Positions 34,151 through 45,306 are shown, counted from the stretch's first letter. The stretch is 64,000 nt of DNA from Aquisalimonas sp007126095 (GCF_048323695.1 NZ_JBLWFT010000010.1:51443-115442); one strand, 5' to 3'. Notes: a model not told the origin generated them from the sequence alone. A program made the numbers and translations.

Positions 34151-34900
34151 TCAGCCGTCTCCGGCGCCACTTTGCGCACGCCGCTGAAAAATCGATTTGA
34201 AATCCGGTGTACCCTCGCTGCCGCTCTCGAACCGCAGCGAGCGCTCAATGTGTTCAAGATGGCCGGCCATCCACGTACGGGCCTTGTCCTTCTCGCCGGC
34301 CTCCAGAAGATCCAGCACTTCGCCATGATCGCCGCAGTCGCAGCCGATGCTGTCGGTCGATCCATATACGGCGATCACCAGCGACGAGCGCAGGGCTAGC
34401 TGGCCAATGAACTCGCTCATGGGTTCATTGCGCGCCACCCGCGACAGCCGCGTGTGAAAGGCTGCCGAGAGCTGGATGGCCTGACGCTGCTCGCCTTCCG
34501 CCTGCGCCTGGCGCTCGTCGCGCACCAGCTGTCGCAGTTCGGCCAGATCCTCTTCCGTCATGTTGTCGGCCACGGCGTCCATGAGTGCGCACTCCACCAT
34601 GCGCCGGGCACCGAAGACGTCCCGCGCTTCCCCGGGCGACGGCCGCGCCACGCTGGCGCCGCGGTTCGCCTGGATCGTGACCAGGCGCTCCAGCGCCAGC
34701 CGCTGCAGCACCTTACGGATGCCGGTGCGGCTGACGTCGAACGCCTCCGCCAGGGCGTCTTCCGGCAGGCGGTCACCGGGCGACAGGCGATGCTCCACGA
34801 TCGCCTCGCTCATGGCGCGGTAGATCTCCTCGTCGCGCCGTGTATCCCGTGATTTTCCCTTGCGGCGGTTGCCCATGGCAGTGATGTTGTCTCTGGACAT
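34151..34900 (-). CDS. GntR-family regulator, FCD type (probable purine-catabolism repressor)
   Basis: A 249-residue regulator with an N-terminal winged helix (IVEHRLSPGDRLPEDALAEA, FDVSRTGIRKVLQRLALERL). An all-helical FCD ligand domain follows (ARRMVECALMDAVADNMTEE, AFHTRLSRVARN, GDHGEVLDLLEAG), whose Asp/His positions usually bind a metal and a small acid. GAGGGGAGAG precedes the start. It is encoded with puuE and allA. TGTATACA-type palindromes, of the TGT-N2-ACA form expected for FCD regulators, precede it and many purine genes here, so it is the likely controller of the island. The effector could be urate, allantoin or allantoate (inference). Confidence 0.93.
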   Translation of the reverse strand: MSRDNITAMGNRRKGKSRDTRRDEEIYRAMSEAIVEHRLSPGDRLPEDALAEAFDVSRTGIRKVLQRLALERLVTIQANRGASVARPSPGEARDVFGARRMVECALMDAVADNMTEEDLAELRQLVRDERQAQAEGEQRQAIQLSAAFHTRLSRVARNEPMSEFIGQLALRSSLVIAVYGSTDSIGCDCGDHGEVLDLLEAGEKDKARTWMAGHLEHIERSLRFESGSEGTPDFKSIFQRRAQSGAGDG

Positions 34901-34971
34901 GACGCTCTCCCCTCGAAAATGCGTTGTATCGTCGGCCCTCTGACACCGAGGATAGCCGGACGCTCCGTATG

Positions 34972-34993
34972 AGTATACTTAACATGTATACAA
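34972..34993. promoter_or_regulatory. GntR operator pair upstream of gntR-puuE-allA
   Basis: ATGTATACAA at 34984-34993, with a second partial site (AGTATACTT) 13 bases away at 34972-34980, about 80 bases before the gntR start. Confidence 0.7.
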
Positions 34994-35108
34994 CATACTA
35001 CTTAACTCGATCCGGGAGCCGTCATGCCGGTAGCAATACCTGCCGCGAACGGCGTCGCGACTGTAAGGCGGGGTGCGGCCACCCGCACCCCGCATACGGC
35101 CGGCGGCG

Positions 35109-36203
35109 TCAGAAACGCAGCTGCATGCCGGCACCCACGTTGTGGCCTTCGTCATCGATATCGTCGATGTCATCCATGAAGTAGGTGGCGTAGGCGGTGG
35201 CCATCTCGCCCACGGGCAGTTCGTAGCCGACGGCCCAGGTGTTGCGGTCGCCGCCGTCGTTGACTGCTATCGGATCAGGCGGGTCACCGGCGTCACTAAA
35301 GTCACCACCGTCAACGCGCGATCCATCAGAGAACGCATAAGACGCCAAGATCTGACCCGGACCGGCATCCACACTCACACCGGCGGTCACCGTGTTCATG
35401 GAGAAGTCGTCGGCGTCCAGGTCATTGTCGATGTGCTGGAACTGGCCGTAGAGCTGGAAGGTGCCGAAGTCGTACATGCCGCCCAGCAGCGCTGCGTACT
35501 GGGTGCCTTCTTCACCTGAAGCGTTGAAGTCCAGGCCGTAATCCACCGCATGCGCGGCCGCCGTGCCGGTGAAACCACCAGCGCGGTAAACAAGATTCGC
35601 ACCGATGCGGTCATCACCGCGGGAATCGCTGCCCTCGTCACCGAAGCCGTACATCACGGTGAAGGTCATGCCGTTCACGCTCGGCGCCGTGTACTGCACC
35701 GTGTCGCTCCACCCGGAGTCCCCAACCAGGTGCGCATACTGCGGCCCGCCTGCGTAGGTGTGGTAGTTGGCCGGTGAGAACTCGAACGAGCCGCCGAACG
35801 GGTTGGTGAACACCATGGGCAGGAACAGCGGCGCGGTCACTCGACCGCCGCGCACTGTGCCGTACTCCGTCTCCACACCGACGTTGGCGTTGCGGGCGAA
35901 GAAGACGTCGCCGTCAAAGCGTCCCTGCTCGGCGGAGTCGGGACGGAAGAAGGCTTCGATATCACCCACCACGGCCAGGCCGTCATTGACCTGGTGCCGC
36001 GCCGAGATGCCCCAGTAGGAGGTGTCCTTGCCGCCGGCGCTGAGCTTGCCAGTCCAGCGGTCTTCACCCAGCGGGTTATGCGCACCGCCGTAGACGTCGA
36101 TGATGCCGTGCATCTCCACTTCAGTATCGGCCTTGGCCATGCTCGCGGCCAGCACCAGCGTCGCGGCGCCGGAGTAGCGAACCAGTGTGTTTGTTGTCGT
36201 CAT
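35109..36203 (-). CDS. Gram-negative trimeric-type porin
   Basis: A 364-residue outer-membrane protein with a signal peptide (MTTTNTLVRYSGAATLVLAA, likely cut after AKA) and a general porin body (VEMHGIIDVYGGAHN, FFARNANVGVETEYGTVRGG, GMTFTVMYGFGDEG, TWAVGYELPVGEMATAYATY), ending in a C-terminal phenylalanine (GAGMQLRF). Strongly acidic loops are visible. ATG at 36203 has GGGAGGAACACACC upstream. An operator at 36305-36314 ties it to the purine regulon, so it may pass purines or allantoin across the outer membrane (inference). Confidence 0.9.
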   Translation of the reverse strand: MTTTNTLVRYSGAATLVLAASMAKADTEVEMHGIIDVYGGAHNPLGEDRWTGKLSAGGKDTSYWGISARHQVNDGLAVVGDIEAFFRPDSAEQGRFDGDVFFARNANVGVETEYGTVRGGRVTAPLFLPMVFTNPFGGSFEFSPANYHTYAGGPQYAHLVGDSGWSDTVQYTAPSVNGMTFTVMYGFGDEGSDSRGDDRIGANLVYRAGGFTGTAAAHAVDYGLDFNASGEEGTQYAALLGGMYDFGTFQLYGQFQHIDNDLDADDFSMNTVTAGVSVDAGPGQILASYAFSDGSRVDGGDFSDAGDPPDPIAVNDGGDRNTWAVGYELPVGEMATAYATYFMDDIDDIDDEGHNVGAGMQLRF

Positions 36204-36304
36204 GGTGTGTTCCTCCCGAAGTTCTCTCGTTTTTGGTGTGCCCGGTTCGCCGCACGGCGGAGGGTCGTGCCGTCCTGTTCTGCAAACCGCAATGGTATTC
36301 GAGC

Positions 36305-36314
36305 ATGTATACAA
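36305..36314. promoter_or_regulatory. GntR-type operator upstream of porin gene
   Basis: ATGTATACAA, about 100 bases before the porin start. Confidence 0.7.
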
Positions 36315-36407
36315 AGTTGGGCGCAATACTTTGTGACCCTTGTCTTGCGATGCGTCGCACCATTCTCACCGGGGGGGGCGCCGATCACGCCCCCTGTGCC
36401 GAGCCTG

Positions 36408-37586
36408 TCAGTCGTCGTCCAGGCCCCGGTACCAGTGCTCCACCTTGGCGCGCTCTTCCTCGCTCATGTCGGTGGGATTGCCCGGGGGCATGCTGTGGTT
36501 GCCGACTACCCGCGCCACGTTGCGCGCCTGGCGCTCCAGGTCGGCCTCGTCCTCGAACGCGATGCCGCCCTGCTGGACCTCGACCGCATGGCAGGCCAGA
36601 CAGTGGTTCTCGGCGATCTCCCAGGCCACTTCCGTCTCCACGGGCTCACCCACATCGGCGCTGTCGGTATCCGGTGCCGGGCGCTGCTCCGGCATGGTCA
36701 GGAAGAAGGCCCCCAGCAGCAGCACGAAGCCCACCGGCAGGATCCAGACCTTTTTCTCCGGCAGGTGGCGCACGTTGAAGTAGTGGCGGATGGCGACACC
36801 GCCGGCCATGATCAGCGCCAGCACGACCCAATTCCACTCGTGGGCGTAGGTGCCCGGGTAGTGGTTGCTGATCATGATGAACAGCACCGGCAGAGTGAGA
36901 TAGTTGTTGTGCCGCGACCGGGTCAGGCCGGCCTTGCCCTTGGCACCGTCCGGCGCACGGCCCTCCTTCATGGCATCCACCAGATCGCGCTGGTTAGGGA
37001 TGATGACGAAGAAGACGTTGGCCACCATGATGGTGCCGATGGCCGCACCCACGTGGATGAATGCTCCGCGGCCGCCGTAGATCTGCGTCATGGCGAAGCT
37101 GAGCAGCACCAGCAGCACGGCGATCACGCCCGCCAGCAGCCCCGGCCGGTCCCCCAGCGGCGACTTGCACAGCAGGTCGTAGACAATCCAGGACAACACC
37201 AGCGTACCGATGCCGATGCCGATGGCCACAGGCACGCTCAGGTCGGCCACCCGGCTGTCGATGAGATAGGACTCGGCGCCCATGTAGTAGACCAGCACCA
37301 GCAGCACGAAGCCGGAGACCCAGGTCATGTAGGCTTCCCACTTGAACCAGTGCAGCGTCTCGGGGAGCTTGTCCGGGGCGACCTTGAACTTCTCCAGGTA
37401 ATAGAACCCGCCACCGTGCACGGCCCAGAGGTGGCCGGCGATGTTGTCGCGGTTGCGCTGCGCGGCCCGGTCCAGGTGGTTCTCGAGCCAGTTGAAGTAG
37501 AACGAGGCACCGATCCAGGCGATGCCGGTGATGAAGTGGGCCCAGCGAACCAGCAGTTCCAGCCAGGTATGAATATGGCTTTCCAT
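36408..37586 (-). CDS. puuD: Membrane-bound urate hydroxylase with cytochrome c domain
   Basis: A 392-residue inner-membrane protein. The N-terminal 300 residues hold about eight transmembrane helices and the PuuD signature (WAHFITGIAWIGASFYFNWL, GHLWAVHGGGFYYLEKFKV, WEAYMTWVSGFVLLVLVYYM). The C-terminal periplasmic domain carries a haem-binding CLACH and a distal methionine in GNHSMPPGNPTDMS, typical of cytochrome c. It oxidises urate to 5-hydroxyisourate and passes electrons to the respiratory chain rather than making peroxide. It follows uraH by 80 bases on the same strand and probably shares its promoter. Confidence 0.95.
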   Translation of the reverse strand: MESHIHTWLELLVRWAHFITGIAWIGASFYFNWLENHLDRAAQRNRDNIAGHLWAVHGGGFYYLEKFKVAPDKLPETLHWFKWEAYMTWVSGFVLLVLVYYMGAESYLIDSRVADLSVPVAIGIGIGTLVLSWIVYDLLCKSPLGDRPGLLAGVIAVLLVLLSFAMTQIYGGRGAFIHVGAAIGTIMVANVFFVIIPNQRDLVDAMKEGRAPDGAKGKAGLTRSRHNNYLTLPVLFIMISNHYPGTYAHEWNWVVLALIMAGGVAIRHYFNVRHLPEKKVWILPVGFVLLLGAFFLTMPEQRPAPDTDSADVGEPVETEVAWEIAENHCLACHAVEVQQGGIAFEDEADLERQARNVARVVGNHSMPPGNPTDMSEEERAKVEHWYRGLDDD

Positions 37587-37665
37587 TCTCTCTCCTCCAC
37601 CCGGGGCCGCGGACCGTCACCGGCGGCCCGGGACGGGCGAGCCGGTAACGGCGCGCGGACGCGAA

Positions 37666-38019
37666 TCAGCTGCCCCGGTACGTGCTGTAGCTGTAAGGGG
37701 ATACCAGAAGCGGGACGTGGTAGTGCTCGCCAGGGCTGGCAATGCCGAAGCGCACGACGACATCATCGAGGAATGCGGGTTCGGGCAGGTCCACGCCGCG
37801 GGCACGGAAGTAGGCGCCGGCGTGGAACTCCAGCTCGTACTGCCCGGCGGTGAAGGCCTCGCCCTCCAGCACCGGGGCGTCGCTGCGGCCGTCGGCGTTG
37901 GTGGTCACCGTCTTCAGGTGCTGCCGCTCACCCGCGCTGATGCGGTAGACGTCGATCCGCATGTTGGCGCCGGGAGCGCCGTGCGCGGTGTCGAGTACAT
38001 GTGTTGTCAGGCGTCCCAT
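37666..38019 (-). CDS. uraH: 5-Hydroxyisourate hydrolase (transthyretin-like)
   Basis: A 117-residue enzyme that hydrolyses 5-hydroxyisourate to OHCU. It has the N-terminal histidine motif (MGRLTTHVLDTAHGAPGANM), HYHVPLLVSPYSYSTYRG near the end and the diagnostic C-terminal tetrapeptide YRGS. ATG at 38019 has TCGGAGAGAACGTT upstream. The longer open frame to 38256 is not supported. It is divergent from uraD, with operator-like sites between them. No signal peptide is present, so it acts in the cytoplasm. Confidence 0.96.
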   Translation of the reverse strand: MGRLTTHVLDTAHGAPGANMRIDVYRISAGERQHLKTVTTNADGRSDAPVLEGEAFTAGQYELEFHAGAYFRARGVDLPEPAFLDDVVVRFGIASPGEHYHVPLLVSPYSYSTYRGS

Positions 38020-38071
38020 AACGTTCTCTCCGAGATCGTTGGCAAAAGTGACACTGGCAATATATCCACGT

Positions 38072-38095
38072 TTGTATGCAATCGCAATATACAAT
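38072..38095. promoter_or_regulatory. Degenerate GntR-type operator pair upstream of uraH-puuD
   Basis: TTGTATGCAA at 38072-38081 and AATATACAAT at 38086-38095, centres 14 bases apart. Confidence 0.5.
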
Positions 38096-38164
38096 CGACG
38101 CTGCACCGCACCGGGGCGAGACGCCCCATAGTGACGCACGGCGCGGAGTGCCGCTCTTGATGGA

Positions 38165-38186
38165 ATGTACACAGTTACGTATACAT
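38165..38186. promoter_or_regulatory. GntR-type operator pair upstream of uraD
   Basis: ATGTACACAG at 38165-38174 and ACGTATACAT at 38177-38186, about 40 bases before the uraD start. Confidence 0.6.
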
Positions 38187-38225
38187 AGACGTTGGGAAAC
38201 CCATTCGTGACAGAGGACACCACCC

Positions 38226-38762
38226 ATGGCCATCGACTCCACCCGCTTTCCGACACCTCCGCGCGAGCTGGACTACGCCACCTTCATGGACCATTTCGCC
38301 GGTGTGTACGAACACACGCCCTGGATCGCACAAGCACTCTGGCAGCGGGGCCTGGACGACCGCCACGACACGGTGGCCGGGCTCGCTGACGCTATGGCCG
38401 AGATGCTCAACGAGGCGTCAGACGCCGACAAGCTCAAGCTCCTGCGCGCTCACCCGGAGCTGGCCGGCAAGGCCGCGGTGCGCAAGGAGCTCACCGACGA
38501 GTCCTCCGGTGAACAGGCGGGCGCGGGGCTCGATGAGTGCACGGAAGAAGAATTTCAGCGGTTCATGACACTCAACGAGCAGTACAACGCGCGCTTCGGC
38601 TTTCCCTTCATCATGGCCGTGAAGGGCTACCACCGCACGGAAATCCTGGCTGCGTTCGAGCAGCGGGTGAACAATGACCAGGACACGGAGTTCCGCACCG
38701 CCGTGGACCAGGTGAACCGTATCGCCCGCCTGCGGCTGCAGGCGATTGCCGAGGAAGGGTAA
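38226..38762 (+). CDS. uraD: OHCU decarboxylase
   Basis: A 178-residue enzyme that decarboxylates 2-oxo-4-hydroxy-4-carboxy-5-ureidoimidazoline to (S)-allantoin. It carries the catalytic histidine region LRAHPELAGKAAV, then the LNEQYNARFGFPFIMAVKGY signature and the C-terminal AVDQVNRIARLRLQAI. Length is normal for the family. It is divergent from uraH, so the two steps after urate oxidation are controlled from one intergenic region. Confidence 0.96.
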   Translation: MAIDSTRFPTPPRELDYATFMDHFAGVYEHTPWIAQALWQRGLDDRHDTVAGLADAMAEMLNEASDADKLKLLRAHPELAGKAAVRKELTDESSGEQAGAGLDECTEEEFQRFMTLNEQYNARFGFPFIMAVKGYHRTEILAAFEQRVNNDQDTEFRTAVDQVNRIARLRLQAIAEEG

Positions 38763-38781
38763 GCTGAGACGTTGCCACAGG

Positions 38782-38888
38782 TGCCGATCGGGTACGCCGG
38801 TCACGGACACGCTGTGAACCCATCCATGGGCGCTTGACCGCGGCCATCCAGGCCGCGGACAGTCCGTGACCGGCCTACCCGACCGGCA
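38782..38888. repeat. Long imperfect inverted repeat with inner hairpin
   Basis: Two 27-base arms (38782-38808 and 38862-38888) pair at 25 positions. Between them a perfect 8-bp stem (CCGCGGCC 38838-38845, GGCCGCGG 38851-38858) forms a second hairpin. It lies between uraD and the racemase gene. Confidence 0.8.
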
Positions 38889-38951
38889 CCGGAGATACAT
38901 GTACGACATCTCGGTCACCGCCGACACGCTCGTTGAGAGGGAACACCAGCC

Positions 38952-39683
38952 ATGCGCATCCAGGTCATCAACCCGAACACCAGTGCCCACATGACCGATG
39001 CCATCGGCGATGCGGCGCGCGCGGTGGCCAATCCCGGCACGGAAATCCTGGCCGTGAACCCCGCCGACGGGCCGCCCTCCATCGAGGGGCACTACGACGA
39101 AGCCATGGCCGTGCCGGGCATGCTGGCGAAGGTTCGCGAAGGGGAACAGGCCGGCGTGGACGGCCACGTGATCGCCTGCTTCGGCGATCCAGGCCTCATG
39201 GCGGCCCGGGAGGTTGCGGCCGGCCCGGTCATCGGCATCGCCGAGGCGGCCATGCACATGACCAGCCTGATCGCACCACGGTTCGCCGTGGTCACCACCC
39301 TGGACCGCACCCGCATTATTGCCGCCCACCTGGCGGAGCAATACGGCATGGCGCGGCACTGCTGCAGCATCCGCGCCACGGAGATCGCCGTGCTGGAGCT
39401 GGATGATCCCGACTCCGACGCCCGCGCCCGCATCACCGCCGAGTGCCGTGCGGCTATCGAGCAGGACCGGGCCGAGGCCCTGGTGCTGGGCTGTGCCGGC
39501 ATGGCGGATCTGCCGCGGGCGTTGTCGGATCAGCTGGGCGTGCCGGTAGTCGACGGCGTGGGCGCCGCCGTAAAGCTGGTGGAGAGCCTGGTGGGCATGG
39601 GGCTTGAAACCAGCAAGGCCGGGGGTCTGGCGTACCCGGTGGCGAAGACGTATGCGGGCGATCTGGGGCGGTTCTCTCCGTAG
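38952..39683 (+). CDS. Allantoin/hydantoin racemase (Asp/Glu racemase family)
   Basis: A 243-residue cofactor-independent racemase. The N-terminus MRIQVINPNTSAHMTDAI is characteristic of hydantoin and allantoin racemases. The two catalytic cysteines are in VIACFGDPGLMAAR and LVLGCAGMADLPRAL. In this context it most likely interconverts (R)- and (S)-allantoin so that both reach allantoinase, as HpxA does in Klebsiella. It shares orientation with uraD, 189 bases downstream across a large inverted repeat. Hydantoin as substrate cannot be excluded. Confidence 0.88.
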   Translation: MRIQVINPNTSAHMTDAIGDAARAVANPGTEILAVNPADGPPSIEGHYDEAMAVPGMLAKVREGEQAGVDGHVIACFGDPGLMAAREVAAGPVIGIAEAAMHMTSLIAPRFAVVTTLDRTRIIAAHLAEQYGMARHCCSIRATEIAVLELDDPDSDARARITAECRAAIEQDRAEALVLGCAGMADLPRALSDQLGVPVVDGVGAAVKLVESLVGMGLETSKAGGLAYPVAKTYAGDLGRFSP

Positions 39684-39696
39684 GGCCGGGGTGGAA

Positions 39697-39911
39697 TGGT
39701 GGACCTGAAGGTCCACCCTACGTGGGGCTGGTGTCGGGTGGGTGCCTGGATGAACCCGGGATTGGTGGACCTGACGGTCCACCCTACGTGGGGCTGGTGT
39801 GGGTGGGTGCCTGGATGCGCCCGGGAATGGTGGACCTGAAGGTCCACCCTACGGTCGTCTACGGGTATGGGTGTTGGGGGTGGGCCGTAGGGTGGATTTT
39901 TACATCCACCG
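39697..39911. repeat. REP-like cluster C, partly tandem
   Basis: Four palindromes start near 39697, 39763, 39828 and 39886. The first three sit in near-identical units of about 65 bases that share the spacer GTGGGGCTGGTGT and following GGGTGGGTGCCTGGATG. The fourth is inverted and diverged. Confidence 0.85.
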
Positions 39912-39921
39912 ATGCCGATGC

Positions 39922-41169
39922 CTACGCATATCCATGGGCGGCGGCGCGGCGGCGTCGGGCGGGGGTCATGCCCCAGTAGCAGGCAACGGCCACCACCTGC
40001 AGCGCAATGAGCAGCGTCCAGATCGCTACATGGGCCTCGTCAGGCGCCATGCCCGCCGCCTGCCCCAGATCCAGCAGCCACCCGTAGGCCGCCTGCAACA
40101 GGAACGTACCCAGAAACACGCCCAGGGTGTAGGTAGTGCTGAGGCGCCCGAGCATCGACCCCGGGAAGGTGCGCGCGAACACGGCGTACAGCACCATGCC
40201 GGAACCACCGGTGACGCCGAACACAAACCAAGTCGCCTGGGTCACCGCCTCACCCTGGAATAGCACCCACGCCTGGACGACCGGAAACAGCGACATGGCG
40301 ACACCGGCGGTGACCGCCACCTCGATACGGAAGCGCAGCAGCCAGCTCGCCAGCGCGCCAAGCCCCACCCCGCCGAAGATCAGGGCGACGCCCACCACCG
40401 ACACACTCATGGCCGCCTCGCCACGGCTGTAATCCATGGTCTGACGCAGGAACGGCATCAGCCACAGTGTCTGCATGGCCAGGAACATGGCCTGGTTGAG
40501 AATCCCCAGAGGCAGGATCGACCAGTAACGGGGGTCAGCCATGTAGCCGAACACCCCGGGTCCGTCTGCCTTCTCCTGCCCCGCCGGAGTGCGCGGCGGC
40601 TCCGGCACCAGACACCAGAGCAGCACCGTCAGCAACAGCGCGACACCGCCCAGCACACCCATGATCTGTCGCCAGTCCAACACGGCCAGAAGCGCATCCA
40701 GCGGCGTGCCCACGAGAACGACACCCAGACTGCCCACGGAAGCGAGCAGCCCGTTGAACAGCGGCACCTGCGCCGCCGGGAAGACCTCGGCGATGGCCTT
40801 GTAACCGGCGGTGAGACTGGCCGCCAGACCGACCCCCAGCAGCACCCGCCCCGTCATCAGCCCCGCCAGCCCCGCGGCCAGGGCGAACACGACCGCGCCG
40901 GTGGCGGCGAGAATCAGCAGCAGGCTCTGGGTCCTGCGCGGACCGATCCGGTCAAGGAGATAGCCCACCAGTGGCTGAACCAGGGCGAAGGCGAGGAAAA
41001 AGCTGGCGGTGACCGCGCCCACGGCCCCCGGCTCCAGGCCGAAGCCGGTCGCCAGCTTCTCCTCGAAGGCGACGTTGACCCCGCGCAGCACATAGGACAG
41101 GAGAAACCCGGCAGCGAACAACGCGAACACTAGGTACCGCCGGGGATGGGCGACACGCGCCGCCGTCAC
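39922..41169 (-). CDS. MFS transporter of the purine island
   Basis: A 415-residue major facilitator protein with 12 predicted helices. Segments include YLVFALFAAGFLLSYVLRGV, ALVQPLVGYLLDRIGPRRTQ (with the loop 2-3 DRIGPRR), LMTGRVLLGVGLAASLTAGY and FGVTGGSGMVLYAVFARTFP. GTG at 41169 is chosen because GGAG lies 8 bases upstream and the membrane region begins shortly after; the frame is open to 41454. An operator (41208-41217) lies 39 bases upstream. The substrate may be urate, allantoin or an organic acid; the sequence does not say. Confidence 0.85.
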   Translation of the reverse strand: MTAARVAHPRRYLVFALFAAGFLLSYVLRGVNVAFEEKLATGFGLEPGAVGAVTASFFLAFALVQPLVGYLLDRIGPRRTQSLLLILAATGAVVFALAAGLAGLMTGRVLLGVGLAASLTAGYKAIAEVFPAAQVPLFNGLLASVGSLGVVLVGTPLDALLAVLDWRQIMGVLGGVALLLTVLLWCLVPEPPRTPAGQEKADGPGVFGYMADPRYWSILPLGILNQAMFLAMQTLWLMPFLRQTMDYSRGEAAMSVSVVGVALIFGGVGLGALASWLLRFRIEVAVTAGVAMSLFPVVQAWVLFQGEAVTQATWFVFGVTGGSGMVLYAVFARTFPGSMLGRLSTTYTLGVFLGTFLLQAAYGWLLDLGQAAGMAPDEAHVAIWTLLIALQVVAVACYWGMTPARRRRAAAHGYA

Positions 41170-41207
41170 GGGAGCATCTCCGGGCACCGGCCTGTTCGTG
41201 GCCACCT

Positions 41208-41217
41208 CGTATACATT
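41208..41217. promoter_or_regulatory. GntR-type operator upstream of MFS gene
   Basis: CGTATACATT, close to the GTG start at 41169. Confidence 0.6.
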
Positions 41218-41367
41218 GAACTTGCGCCTTCCATTGCATGAATACTGTCGGTTCCGTGCGGTCAGCCGCAACCCCGTGCCGACAATCCTCCGCTGTGCGG
41301 CAGATCGCGAACCGGACACGCCGGGGTTGCAAGTGCACTCAACTTTGTTAAATTTCGAGCTACCATT

Positions 41368-41377
41368 TTGTATACAG
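41368..41377. promoter_or_regulatory. GntR-type operator upstream of NCS2 permease
   Basis: TTGTATACAG, 56 bases before the permease start. TATACA inside it could also serve as the -10 box. Confidence 0.7.
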
Positions 41378-41432
41378 TTTCTGAGAAACCGGCACATCGA
41401 CCGGTGACACGACAACGCCAGGAGGAGAAGCC

Positions 41433-42866
41433 ATGGCTGAGCAGGACGAGACACAGCACCGGTCCGATGCGACCACCGCGGATCCGGCTACCGAGCAGGT
41501 CCGCGACCCGGATGTGACGCCGCCGCTGAAGAAGGCCATTCCACTTGGCCTGCAGCACGTCATGGCGATGTTCGCCGGCAACGTAACCCCACCCATCATC
41601 ATCGCGGGCGTCATCGGCGCCACCACCGGCGAGACCGTATTCCTGATCCAGGTGGCGCTGTTCGTCGCCGGTGTCTGCACCCTGCTGCAGACCCTGGGCG
41701 CCGGCCCCATCGGCGCGCGCCTGCCCATCGTCCAGGGCACCAGCTTCGGTTTCATGCCGGTAGCACTGCCCATGGCCAGCACCTTCGGGTTGCCTACCGT
41801 CCTCGGGGCGGCCTTCATCGCGGGGCTGTTCCAGATCGGCCTGGGGGCCATTCTGAAGAAAATACGCCACTGGTTCTCACCCGTGGTCACCGGCATTGTC
41901 GTGCTGCTGATCGGTATCTCGCTCATGCCGGTGGGCCTCAACTATGCCGCGGGTGGCGGTGACGGCTCGGCATCCGACTACGCGTCTCCGGCCAACCTGG
42001 GCATGGCGCTGTTCGTGCTGGTCGTCACCGTCATCGTGCACCAGTACGGCAAGGGCATCTTCAAGGCGGCATCCGTGCTCGTGGGCCTCGCCGTGGGCTA
42101 TGTCACCGCCATTGCACTGGGCATGGTGGACTTCTCACCGGTGGCCGAGGCGAGCTGGTTCGCCCTGCCCCAGCCGTTCGTCTACGGCATGCAGTTCGAG
42201 CTCGCGGCCATCGTCGGCATGGTGCTGATCATGTTCGTGGTGGGGCTTGAGACCATCGGCAACATCACCGCCATCACCGTGGGCGGCGCCGGCCGCCAGC
42301 CGAAGGCGCGTGAGCTCTCGGGCGGCGTGATGGCGGACGGCGCCGCCACCTCGTTCGCGGCCATCTTCAACACCCTGCCGAACACGGCCTTCGCCCAGAA
42401 CGTGGGCCTGGTCACCCTCACCGGGGTGGTCAGCCGGCACGTGGTCACCATTGGCGGCGTGTTCCTGATCGCCCTGGGCCTCATTCCCAAGCTGGGCGGG
42501 GTGGTATCGGCCATGCCGGAGCCCGTGCTGGGCGGCGCGGCCGTGGTGATGTTCGGGATGATCGCCTCGGCGGGCCTGAAGATTCTGCAGCGCTGCGAGC
42601 TGGATCAGCGCAACCTGCTCATCATTGCCGTCGCCATCGGGCTCGGCGTGGGCCTGCCAGCCACCGAGGAGATCGCCGACACCCTGCCCGGCCAGGTGGG
42701 CGTGCTGCTGAAATCCGGGCTCGTACCGGCCGCCATCGCCGCCCTGTTCCTGGACGCGGTGCTGCCCCGGGCCAAGGGGCAGGAATATGAAGCACCGGAG
42801 GCGGAGCAGGCATCGGGCGACGACGCGCCGGCCGACGATGCACCCGCCGGTAGCGAGAACCGCTGA
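41433..42866 (+). CDS. NCS2/NAT-family xanthine/uric acid permease
   Basis: A 477-residue inner-membrane carrier of the nucleobase-ascorbate transporter family. It has about 14 helices, QGTSFGFMPVALPMASTFGL in the TM3 region, LETIGNITAITVGGAGRQPK and the signature FAQNVGLVTLTGVVSR. The closest functional groups are proton symporters for xanthine or urate. A hydrophilic acidic tail (EAPEAEQASGDD) follows the last helix. It is divergent from the MFS gene, each with its own operator. Malic enzyme follows after two hairpins. Confidence 0.93.
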   Translation: MAEQDETQHRSDATTADPATEQVRDPDVTPPLKKAIPLGLQHVMAMFAGNVTPPIIIAGVIGATTGETVFLIQVALFVAGVCTLLQTLGAGPIGARLPIVQGTSFGFMPVALPMASTFGLPTVLGAAFIAGLFQIGLGAILKKIRHWFSPVVTGIVVLLIGISLMPVGLNYAAGGGDGSASDYASPANLGMALFVLVVTVIVHQYGKGIFKAASVLVGLAVGYVTAIALGMVDFSPVAEASWFALPQPFVYGMQFELAAIVGMVLIMFVVGLETIGNITAITVGGAGRQPKARELSGGVMADGAATSFAAIFNTLPNTAFAQNVGLVTLTGVVSRHVVTIGGVFLIALGLIPKLGGVVSAMPEPVLGGAAVVMFGMIASAGLKILQRCELDQRNLLIIAVAIGLGVGLPATEEIADTLPGQVGVLLKSGLVPAAIAALFLDAVLPRAKGQEYEAPEAEQASGDDAPADDAPAGSENR

Positions 42867-42877
42867 TCCGCCACTGC

Positions 42878-42952
42878 GCCCGGCGCCTGCGCGCCGGGCG
42901 AACTCCCCTTGATCCACGACCCGCACGGCACGCCTCAAGGGTGCCGTGCGGG
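42878..42952 (+). terminator. Two hairpins between permease and malic enzyme genes
   Basis: A 9-bp stem (42878-42886 with 42891-42899) is followed by a perfect 12-bp stem (42920-42931 with 42941-42952). Neither has a T-run, so they may attenuate rather than end transcription. Confidence 0.5.
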
Positions 42953-42991
42953 CAACCGTATGCAACACCCGCCTGAACAGGGAGACCGAAC

Positions 42992-45271
<2,280 letters not shown>

Positions 45272-45278
45272 ACGCAAG

Positions 45279-45306
45279 GCGGTTCCCGCCCCATGGCGGG
45301 AACCGC
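45279..45306 (+). terminator. Hairpin after maeB
   Basis: Perfect 12-bp stem (45279-45290 with 45295-45306) with loop CCAT, 8 bases after the maeB stop. No T-run follows. Confidence 0.55.
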
